64,000 nt of DNA, taken from assembly GCA_024403715.1 (NCBI GenBank), contig JAKSRJ010000001.1, forward strand, positions 1 through 64,000, read 5' to 3'. The stretch's first letter is position 1. Every line of letters begins with the position of its first letter. The stretch comes from Saccharofermentans sp. GTDB taxonomy: Bacteria > Bacillota > Clostridia > Saccharofermentanales > Saccharofermentanaceae. Shown in pieces: positions 56,646 through 64,000 of this stretch. Made by a program: the position numbers and the translations under genes. The notes under the pieces are model-generated. The model worked only from the letters and a program-made list of their open reading frames with translations, searched no databases and was not told the origin of the DNA.

Positions 56646-59081
56646 ATGAAGATCGTTTTAAAGCATACTTTTAAAAATATTTTTGCTAAATTCGGCAGAA
56701 CGCTTCTTCTCGTACTATGTCTATTTATGTGCGCTTTGGTTGCCTGCTTCTGTCTTGATTTAACAGGTTCGTTAGAGAGGACGCTGGCAAATGCATACGG
56801 AGCTATTGTTGGTTCAGCTGATGTTATTTACTCTGCTTCAAGACCTCTCGATACATCAATCATTGAGGATTCTCCAGAGTGTGAAGTTCTTAATATGCAG
56901 GTTTCTTCTCAGGAAGTATATAGAAGAGACCCTTCCTACTATATGTACGTGGTTCGTAACAGCATCAATGTTGCAGTAGTAGATACTAATGAAGCTCTTA
57001 ATATGAAGGTAATTTATGAAGAGCTTAACCTCGGTGAAGGAGAAATAGCAATAAGTGAAAGCATTGCTAATAACCTCCAGTTAGGAATTGGCGATACCAT
57101 TACAATGTATGATGATTACAGTAATCCAACAGAATTTGTAATAACTAATATCTGTGGTAATGGTGGTTTGTTTACATTAACTGACGCTGTTGTAGATATA
57201 AGCTGTGGTGATTTACTTACACATGATGCTGATTTTGCATACGTTAATGTTGTAGATAGTGCGAAGGTTAATGAAGCATACGAGCTAATAAAGAATGAGT
57301 ATATTGATGCTACTGTTCAGAATATTTCGAGTGATGAAGATAATGCCAAAGCAATATCACAGATTACATCTATATTCACGATTGCTTTTGTTGTTTGTGT
57401 ATTAGTCGTGGTTATTACTACTTTGACAGTATCTGGAAGAATTATTAACGAGCGTATGTCTGTTGTAGGTACATTAAGAAGTATTGGTGTATCACCTAGA
57501 ATGACTACAGTAATTCTTCTGTTAGAGAATATTATCTATGCTTTACTGGGTTCTATTCCTGCAATTTTGCTTTATCTGCAGCTCAGAGGCGGATTGTTGG
57601 ACTCAATGTTCACTGTTCAGGGCGAGATTACTTTCGACTTCGGAAGTGCTTCACCTGTGGTTTTGGCAGAGGTGATCATCGGTATGTGTCTTTTGCAGTG
57701 TGCTTGCGCAATTAGGGCTGCTGTTAAGGCATCAAGAACTGCAATTAGAGATATCATTTTTGATAATAAGGACACTGAGTATGTGTACTCAAAAACGCAG
57801 ACTTATGTTGGCTTAGGTCTGCTATTAACTGCTTTTATTACAGTATGGTTTAAGAACAGCTTTGTTGCTTTATCAGCATGTATGGTGGCTTTCTTGGTTT
57901 CCATATACTTACTCTTTCCATACGCATCTCGTTTTGTATCAGGCCTTTTTATAAAGCTTGCTGGTAAGAAAAATTTGCCAGTTGCAAAGCTCGCATTTAT
58001 TGAAGCTAAATCTAAGAAGAATAATATGGCATCAAGTGCGCTTATAGTTATTGCAGTCGCAGTTGCTATCATGCTCTATGTCTTTGCAGATTCTGAAAAG
58101 GCAGCAATCGCCTATCAAAATTTTACTGGTGATATTGTTCTTTCTACATTTGAGAATAGCGAGCACTATGAGTATTACGATCATATGGAAGGCATCGAAA
58201 ATGTAGAACGTAGTTACTACACTTTTATGGATTCAAGTATTAATGGCGAAGAGATAGACAAACTTGCTATTTATGCAAATGACGGTTCAGCAATGCTTCA
58301 TGAAGTAATTGATATGCCAGAAGAAATTGCAGATGATGGTTGCTATATTGATTTCAGAATGAGTGATAGATATGGAATTAAAGAAGGCGACGAGATTGAA
58401 GTAATTTTTGGTACGGATTCTTATATTCCACTTACATTAACTTTAAGAGTTGATGGTTTTGTTGATTCCGTATACACGACTAGTAACGCAGAGCTAATAG
58501 CATTAAGTGTTGATACATATACAACTTATTTCTATGACGTACCAACTTATATTCTTATTGATCTAGAAGATGACGCTAATGTTGATGAATATGTTGAAAG
58601 ACTTAGTAAGTATTCTGCAACTACGGCTGAGGTTAAGAGCATTAAGACCTATTATGAGGAGTTTGATGCACAGGGTAATACTGAAATTGCTGTAGTTAAT
58701 GGTATTGCCAATGTGGGAATCTTGCTCGTAATCATAGGTGTAATTAGTAATCAGCTTATCAGTTTTGAGGCTCGTAAAAAGGAAATTGCTGGTCTATTAT
58801 CAGTATCAATGTCTAGGTCTAAGATGGATAGAATGTTATTGCTCGAGACTGCTGCTATGGCAGTAACACCACTAGTGTTAGCATTACCTCTAGGCTTATT
58901 AGGAGCACGTTTACTCTTCTCGATATTCGAAGTAATCGGAATAACTGAGCCTATTGTTATGAATATACCCGTCTATATTGCAAGGATTATTGTATTATTC
59001 ATAGTTTTCTGTCTAACGGTTATTTTCCCACAATTGAAGATGAGAAAAATGAATATTGCAGCACAGCTTAAGTATGAATAA
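56646..59081 (+). CDS. FtsX/MacB-type ABC transporter permease
   Basis: 811 residues: an N-terminal helix, external domain, three helices (about 250-360), a pair in the middle, a second external domain (about 480-690), and three helices at the end, i.e. the doubled FtsX layout. Motifs: SVVGTLRSIGVSPRMTTVI and RKKEIAGLLSVSMSRSKMDRML. It works with the ATPase encoded next (overlap at 59081). Likely exports or extracts lipoproteins or peptides. Confidence 0.88.
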   Translation: MKIVLKHTFKNIFAKFGRTLLLVLCLFMCALVACFCLDLTGSLERTLANAYGAIVGSADVIYSASRPLDTSIIEDSPECEVLNMQVSSQEVYRRDPSYYMYVVRNSINVAVVDTNEALNMKVIYEELNLGEGEIAISESIANNLQLGIGDTITMYDDYSNPTEFVITNICGNGGLFTLTDAVVDISCGDLLTHDADFAYVNVVDSAKVNEAYELIKNEYIDATVQNISSDEDNAKAISQITSIFTIAFVVCVLVVVITTLTVSGRIINERMSVVGTLRSIGVSPRMTTVILLLENIIYALLGSIPAILLYLQLRGGLLDSMFTVQGEITFDFGSASPVVLAEVIIGMCLLQCACAIRAAVKASRTAIRDIIFDNKDTEYVYSKTQTYVGLGLLLTAFITVWFKNSFVALSACMVAFLVSIYLLFPYASRFVSGLFIKLAGKKNLPVAKLAFIEAKSKKNNMASSALIVIAVAVAIMLYVFADSEKAAIAYQNFTGDIVLSTFENSEHYEYYDHMEGIENVERSYYTFMDSSINGEEIDKLAIYANDGSAMLHEVIDMPEEIADDGCYIDFRMSDRYGIKEGDEIEVIFGTDSYIPLTLTLRVDGFVDSVYTTSNAELIALSVDTYTTYFYDVPTYILIDLEDDANVDEYVERLSKYSATTAEVKSIKTYYEEFDAQGNTEIAVVNGIANVGILLVIIGVISNQLISFEARKKEIAGLLSVSMSRSKMDRMLLLETAAMAVTPLVLALPLGLLGARLLFSIFEVIGITEPIVMNIPVYIARIIVLFIVFCLTVIFPQLKMRKMNIAAQLKYE

Positions 59082-59095
59082 TGGAGGATATAAAA

Positions 59096-59767
59096 ATGTC
59101 AGTAATCGAAGTAATTAACGTTAATAAAACATTTGGTAAGGGTGAATCTGCAACACATGTACTTAACGACTGTACATTGAAAATTGAAGCAGGTGAGTTT
59201 GTATCATTGATGGGTGCATCTGGTTCTGGTAAATCAACTCTTTTGTATTTGATTGGAGGACTCGATCGCGAGTTTGATGGCACTATCAAGATTCTTGATA
59301 CAGATATTGGAAAGCTTAAGGAGAGTAAATTATCAAAGCTTAGACTTGAAAAGGTCGGATTTATCTTTCAGTTCTATAATCTAGTTCAGAATTTAAATGT
59401 TACAGATAACATTCTTCTTCCATCTAATATCAAGGGTAAAACAACAGCTTCTATGAAGGCTGATTTGGATAGAATCTTAGAAATAACAGGTTTAACTTCC
59501 AAGGCTAAGTCTATGCCAGCTAAGCTTTCAGGTGGTGAGCAACAAAGAGTTGCAATAGCTAGAGCTTTAATTGGTAATCCAGATTTGATTCTTGCAGATG
59601 AGCCTACTGGTAATCTTGATTCAAAAATGACAGCAGAAATTATGGAGCTTTTTGCAAAGATTAATAAGGAAGAGGGCAAAACTATTTTGATGGTCACTCA
59701 TTCTCCTGAATGTGCCGAGTATGGTACGCGTACAATCGTACTTGAGGATGGTCATGTAAAAGAGTAA
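59096..59767 (+). CDS. ABC transporter ATPase (LolD/MacB type)
   Basis: 223 residues with Walker A GASGSGKS (40-47), signature LSGGEQQRVAIARAL and Walker B LILADEPTGNLDS. The ATG at 59096 is chosen for GGAGG 8 bases upstream; an ATG overlapping the permease stop at 59081 is the alternative. Partner of the permease before it. Confidence 0.93.
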   Translation: MSVIEVINVNKTFGKGESATHVLNDCTLKIEAGEFVSLMGASGSGKSTLLYLIGGLDREFDGTIKILDTDIGKLKESKLSKLRLEKVGFIFQFYNLVQNLNVTDNILLPSNIKGKTTASMKADLDRILEITGLTSKAKSMPAKLSGGEQQRVAIARALIGNPDLILADEPTGNLDSKMTAEIMELFAKINKEEGKTILMVTHSPECAEYGTRTIVLEDGHVKE

Positions 59768-59784
59768 ATTATTTTTAAGTGTGC

Positions 59785-59790
59785 TATACT
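59785..59790 (+). promoter_or_regulatory. Predicted -10 element directly before the YfhO-family start
   Basis: TATACT ends 9 bases before ATG 59800, and no ribosome site lies between. A transcript from here would have a leader of only a few bases or none. Confidence 0.45.
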
Positions 59791-59799
59791 GATGCCGTT

Positions 59800-62382
59800 A
59801 TGGGAACATCATTAAGAGGGCGCAGTAATAAGTATTTGAAACCGGTAGCGATATCTTTTATCGCTACTTTGTTTTTGTATATTTTTGTGTATGTTTTAGG
59901 TGGTATTGCTCCGTTTGGTGATAGAACATTAACTTATCGAGATGGAGATCAGCAGTACATTGATTTGCTTATGTATTTTAAGAATGTACTTGCAGGAGAT
60001 GATTCTATTTTCTTCTCTATGAGTAAATATCTTGGTGGCAACATGTATGCTGCCTATACCTATTATCTTGCTTCTCCTTTCTCTCTCTTGGTGCTTTTTT
60101 TTGATAAAAGTAGCATGGCGGTATGCGTTGATATTATGGTTATGCTTAAAGCGTGCGTAGCTTCCTCATCTATGGCATTGTTCCTAGGGAAAAGATTTGA
60201 CTTTAAGATTATGCCCTGGGCTATGGTTTTACTGTCTGTGTCTTATAGTATGAATCAGTATTTCATACCTCAGTCGAGTAATTTCATGTGGCTGGATGGA
60301 GCATATATGTTACCTTTGATGCTATTAGGCGTTTACTTATGCATTTGCGGTGATTCTCTTCTGCTAGCTATATCAACTGCTTTAAGTCTATCTTTTAATT
60401 GGTATACAGGAATCATTAATTGTATTTTTTGTTGCTTCTGGGCTTTATATGAATGGTTTTCTGTTAAGCGCGCAAATGGTCTTTTTAAGGCTGTTATTAA
60501 GTTTGTAGTAACAATGCTTGCAGGTGTATTAACGTCTGGTATTGTCTTAATTCCATCACTACTTTCTCTAGCTGACAGAACGCATGGTACTACCAATATT
60601 GCAGACGTGTTTACACTAGGATTTATTGGATCCCCATTGACTTATTTTGCAAATTACGGACCAGGTTTTATCAGTACAGAGGGAAGTGTATCGACCTTTG
60701 CTGGTAGCTTTGTTTTTGTAAGCGCCATTCTTTTCTTTACTTTGTCAAAGGCAGATCGTCGATTGAAAATAACAAATGCAATCCTTGCATTATTTGGAAT
60801 AGTTATGTTTTACTGGGACCCTCTTGTTTTTGCTTTCTCAGTATTTCGTGAGGTTGAGTCTTTTTGGTATAGATATGGTTATTTGGGGATTTTTTGTCTT
60901 GTTTTTTTGGCGGCATCATTCTGGGCTAATCCATACAAAAAGGTAAATCTATATCCGTTAATTGTTTTACTAATGTTGGTTGTCACTTCTATTGGCGTAA
61001 CTAGTTATGGTGCTGGTAGAATACAAGAAACAATTTTTGCTTTGGGTGCAGGAGAGGTATTCAAAGTATCAGGAGATTTGACGCTATTATCTTGCTTAGC
61101 TAAAAGCATTCTACCTCTTGCTACATTAGGAGTCATAGTTCTAGTTCTTAACGATACTCTAAAGGCATCATTACCTAAAATTGTTTGTACTTTAATCCTT
61201 GTAGTAGAGTTGTTAGTTGATTCTCTGATGTTGTTTGCACTTTATACTAAGAACAATAATCAGGAATTAATTTCTTATATACCCCAAGAAGAAGAAATAC
61301 TGTCTGTAATTGAATATAACAGTGATGATGATTGTGTTTACAGAGTGTCACAGACCTCAAACAGATGTAAATACAACAATTTGGAATTAGGTTATAACGA
61401 ATCATTAGCATATGGCTTCAATGGTATTAGTTCCTTTTTGTCTTCACCAGAAGAAGCACAGGGATACTTTATGCAAAATATTGGTTATGATTTTGCCAGT
61501 GATACTATACCGATTATTACTAACACTAATTTGGCAGTAGATTCGCTACTTGGTGTTCAGTACATTATTTCAGATTATGAAATTCCTGGATGTAACAGAA
61601 TTACCGCTAACGATGAATTTAAGAATGCTTATGTTAATCCATACTCTTTACCGATGGCGTTTGTTATTTCAGATGGCTTTGAATCACTAGTTTTGAGTGA
61701 TAATTCATGTGAGAATTTAAATCGTATCTATAGCAGTATTTATGGTGAAGATGTAGTGCTTTTTGACCAGGTTGAGTGTATTACTGAGGATGATGGGTAT
61801 ACTGTACATTCATCAGACAATAATCCTGTTTATGGATGGCTTGTATTATCAGATGAGGCGGCAAGTGGTGTTATAAGCATTGATGGTTGGCGATCAAGCG
61901 ATTACAACACTTTATTTGCTCCAACAACATTTGTAGTTCCAACAGAAAATGGGGTTGGTCATTTCTTGTACGATGGAAATGTTGAAGAAGTAATATGTTA
62001 TGAACTTAAACTCGACGTATTACAAGATATTTCCAACTATCTAAATATTAATGGTGGCACTATTACTGAAATATCAAACAATGAATATGTGGCTACAATT
62101 AAAACCAATGATACCTGTAAAGTAATGATGCTACTTCCATACCAGGATTATATGGAAGTTACTGTTAATGGTAATAGTGTTGAAGTAATAGACTTTGAGG
62201 GTGTGTTTCCAGTTATTAATGTTGATTCCGGTTTGAATGAGATACATATAAAATACAAAGCACCACACATGGGTATGGGCATCGCTTCTACCATCATAGG
62301 AGTTCTGCTTATCGCAGTTGTTATTGTTATTGATAAGAAATGTGATATTATTCAAACGTTAATTCTTAAGAAAAGAGCCTAA
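59800..62382 (+). CDS. YfhO-family membrane protein
   Basis: 860 residues with about 13 membrane helices in the first 500 residues, an external beta-rich domain of about 300 residues, and a final C-terminal helix. The N-terminus (RTLTYRDGDQQYIDLLMYFKN) and GLYNGWLVLSDE-like C-terminal segment VYGWLVLSDEAASGVI fit YfhO proteins. Relatives act as GT-C type glycosyltransferases in teichoic acid glycosylation. The upstream reading frame from 59779 is rejected: it begins with a TTG inside the promoter. A damaged relative lies at 7080-8705. Confidence 0.87.
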   Translation: MGTSLRGRSNKYLKPVAISFIATLFLYIFVYVLGGIAPFGDRTLTYRDGDQQYIDLLMYFKNVLAGDDSIFFSMSKYLGGNMYAAYTYYLASPFSLLVLFFDKSSMAVCVDIMVMLKACVASSSMALFLGKRFDFKIMPWAMVLLSVSYSMNQYFIPQSSNFMWLDGAYMLPLMLLGVYLCICGDSLLLAISTALSLSFNWYTGIINCIFCCFWALYEWFSVKRANGLFKAVIKFVVTMLAGVLTSGIVLIPSLLSLADRTHGTTNIADVFTLGFIGSPLTYFANYGPGFISTEGSVSTFAGSFVFVSAILFFTLSKADRRLKITNAILALFGIVMFYWDPLVFAFSVFREVESFWYRYGYLGIFCLVFLAASFWANPYKKVNLYPLIVLLMLVVTSIGVTSYGAGRIQETIFALGAGEVFKVSGDLTLLSCLAKSILPLATLGVIVLVLNDTLKASLPKIVCTLILVVELLVDSLMLFALYTKNNNQELISYIPQEEEILSVIEYNSDDDCVYRVSQTSNRCKYNNLELGYNESLAYGFNGISSFLSSPEEAQGYFMQNIGYDFASDTIPIITNTNLAVDSLLGVQYIISDYEIPGCNRITANDEFKNAYVNPYSLPMAFVISDGFESLVLSDNSCENLNRIYSSIYGEDVVLFDQVECITEDDGYTVHSSDNNPVYGWLVLSDEAASGVISIDGWRSSDYNTLFAPTTFVVPTENGVGHFLYDGNVEEVICYELKLDVLQDISNYLNINGGTITEISNNEYVATIKTNDTCKVMMLLPYQDYMEVTVNGNSVEVIDFEGVFPVINVDSGLNEIHIKYKAPHMGMGIASTIIGVLLIAVVIVIDKKCDIIQTLILKKRA

Positions 62383-62386
62383 AGCA

Positions 62387-63658
62387 ATGGAAAAGAAGCC
62401 TTTCGTAACAAAAGAACAGATTGAAGAAATCGTTAAGACATATCCAACTCCATTCCATATTTATGATGAAGCTGGTATTCGTAAGAACTGTGAGGATGTA
62501 AAGAAAGCATTCGCATGGAATAAGGGCTTCAGAGAGTATTTCGCTGTAAAGGCTACACCAAACCCATTCCTAATGGAGATTTTGAAGGATTACGATATGG
62601 GCTTTGATTGCTCCAGTGAAGCTGAGCTCGAGCTTTCCCGTGCAGTAGGTGCAGATGGAATGCACATTATGTTCTCATCTAACGATACTCCAGCTTGTGA
62701 GTACAAGTTAGCTTATGATTTAGGCGCAATAATTAACCTTGATGATATTACGCACATTGAGTTCTTAGATTCTATTATTGGTGACAAGTATCCAGAGATT
62801 ATGTCCTGTCGTTTTAACCCAGGTGGCGTAATCAAGATGAGCAACGGCATCATGGATAATCCTGGTGACGCTAAGTATGGTATGACAGAGGAGCAGATTT
62901 TTAAGGCATACGCTATGCTTAAGGAAAGAGGCGTAAAGAAGTTTGGTATCCATGCTTTTATCGCTAGTAACACTGTAACTAATGAGTATTATCCAATGCT
63001 TGCAGGTCAGCTCTTCGAACTTATCTCAAGAATCAGCAAGGAAGTTGGTGTAGAGTTTGCATTTGTTAACTTGTCTGGTGGTGTAGGTATTGCATATAGA
63101 CCAGAGCAGACTCCAAATGACATTATTGCTATCGGTGATGGTGTTCGTCAGAAGTATGAAGAGATTTTGGTTCCAAATGGTATGGGTGATGTTGCTATCT
63201 ATACTGAGATGGGACGCTTTATGATGGCTCCTTATGGAGCTCTTGTTACTAAGGCAATTCATGAGAAGCACACATACAAGGAATACATCGGAGTTGATGC
63301 TTGTGCAGCTAACCTTATGAGACCTGCTATGTATGGCGCTTATCACCACATTACTGTACTTGGCAAAGAAGATGCAGCTTGCGATCATAAGTATGATGTA
63401 ACAGGTAGTCTTTGTGAGAATAACGATAAGTTCGCTATCGACAGAATGCTTCCTGCAATCGATAAGGGTGATTACCTTGTAATTCACGATACAGGTGCGC
63501 ATGGCTCTGCTATGGGTTACAACTATAACGGAAGACTTTGGTCTGCAGAACTTTTGCTTAAGGAAGATGGTTCTGTTCAGCTTATTAGAAGAGCAGAGAC
63601 TTTAAAGGATTATTTTGCGACACTAGATTTTTCAAAGTTTAGTAGTGATTTGCTTTAA
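62387..63658 (+). CDS. lysA: Diaminopimelate decarboxylase-family PLP enzyme
   Basis: 423 residues of fold type III. PLP lysine K55 lies in YFAVKATPNP; glycine loop LSGGVGIAY binds the phosphate; CENNDKFAIDRMLP holds the second-subunit cysteine. The usual EPGR motif reads EMGR here. The last step of lysine synthesis (meso-diaminopimelate to lysine) is the expected role; carboxynorspermidine decarboxylase is a related alternative but is usually shorter. It is 4 bases after the YfhO gene and its stop overlaps the next start. Confidence 0.85.
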   Translation: MEKKPFVTKEQIEEIVKTYPTPFHIYDEAGIRKNCEDVKKAFAWNKGFREYFAVKATPNPFLMEILKDYDMGFDCSSEAELELSRAVGADGMHIMFSSNDTPACEYKLAYDLGAIINLDDITHIEFLDSIIGDKYPEIMSCRFNPGGVIKMSNGIMDNPGDAKYGMTEEQIFKAYAMLKERGVKKFGIHAFIASNTVTNEYYPMLAGQLFELISRISKEVGVEFAFVNLSGGVGIAYRPEQTPNDIIAIGDGVRQKYEEILVPNGMGDVAIYTEMGRFMMAPYGALVTKAIHEKHTYKEYIGVDACAANLMRPAMYGAYHHITVLGKEDAACDHKYDVTGSLCENNDKFAIDRMLPAIDKGDYLVIHDTGAHGSAMGYNYNGRLWSAELLLKEDGSVQLIRRAETLKDYFATLDFSKFSSDLL

Positions 63659-64000
63659 TGGTAGTTTTTTTTCGTAAACACAGATTATTTTGCGAGCTGA
63701 CGATTCTGATATTGGTATGCACTCTTATGCTTACTGTAATGGAGATTCGTCAGCCGTATTTTTTCTTACAAGACGACAATGCTGATTCTTATATTTGTCA
63801 GTATGTTTATTCAATAGAATCTGTAATTAAAGGTGAGTTTCCACTTTATAATTTCAGGCAGTTTGCAGGTATTGATTTTCTAGGTAAGGGCCAAACCGGT
63901 CAGCTTAATCTGCTTGTTTATATAGGAGGAGCATTAAGTTATCTCTTTTTAGGACATCTGTTTGGCACTGTTGACTTTGTTGCTGCTTTGTATTTAATCT
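63658..64000 (+). CDS. Large membrane protein, N-terminal part (cut by window edge)
   Basis: 114 codons to the end of the window. The start overlaps the lysA stop (TAATG). An N-terminal helix is followed by QPYFFLQDDNADSYICQYV and GEFPLYNFRQFAGIDFLGKG, the pattern of polytopic YfhO-like or GT-C glycosyltransferase membrane proteins. The translational coupling ties it to lysA and the YfhO gene. Confidence 0.75.
   Translation, partial: MVVFFRKHRLFCELTILILVCTLMLTVMEIRQPYFFLQDDNADSYICQYVYSIESVIKGEFPLYNFRQFAGIDFLGKGQTGQLNLLVYIGGALSYLFLGHLFGTVDFVAALYLI

Overview
The window comes from a low-GC Firmicute, most likely a fermentative anaerobic member of the Clostridia. Evidence is the protein sequence style, the Na+-translocating oxaloacetate decarboxylase operon, the clostridial domain order of the GH3 glucosidase, strong AGGAGG-type ribosome sites and many AT-rich accessory genes. 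No tRNA, rRNA or CRISPR array was recognised. The genus cannot be fixed by reading alone.

Layout. 1-8.8 kb is a decayed, AT-rich accessory region. It holds a possible insertion-sequence end, a lipoprotein, gene fragments, a divergent AgrA/AgrC-type pair next to the wreck of a second AgrC-type kinase, an AAA ATPase/DUF4143 gene under a four-copy 17-bp repeat array, two tiny hydrophobic peptide genes, a glycosyltransferase and a chimeric YfhO-like pseudogene. 8.8-16.8 kb carries a diguanylate cyclase, then a TetR - phosphotransferase - MATE set that looks like a drug-inactivation and efflux cassette with a perfect palindromic operator, then two more membrane proteins.

16.9-24 kb holds a giant fused ABC exporter, an unknown conserved-looking protein, mnmA and trmL (tRNA wobble modification) and a uracil permease. 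24-29.5 kb has a saccharopine-dehydrogenase-like enzyme followed by a five-gene regulator/ABC/kinase set of the antimicrobial-peptide resistance kind. 30-37.5 kb has a natural DeoB-DeoC fusion, a DEAD-box helicase, a GH3 beta-glucosidase with swapped domain order, and a hemolysin III family protein. 37.6-41 kb is the oxaloacetate decarboxylase operon (oadA-oadG-biotin carrier-oadB, minus strand). 41.7-46.3 kb is the str operon (rpsL-rpsG-fusA-tuf).

46.3-54.5 kb is a second AT-rich island for surface polysaccharide: glycosyltransferases, a methyltransferase, a polysaccharide pyruvyl transferase family protein, a flippase, a frameshifted acetyltransferase and an FrhB-type iron-sulfur protein. 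54.6-64 kb has an M13 metallopeptidase lipoprotein, a two-gene FtsX/MacB-type ABC system, a YfhO-family membrane protein, lysA and the start of another large membrane protein cut by the window edge.

The most unusual items are the 17-bp repeat array set into the promoter of the ATPase/nuclease-like gene (3800-3911), the two small peptide genes beside it, the TetR-operator/phosphotransferase/MATE cassette and the DeoB-DeoC fusion.
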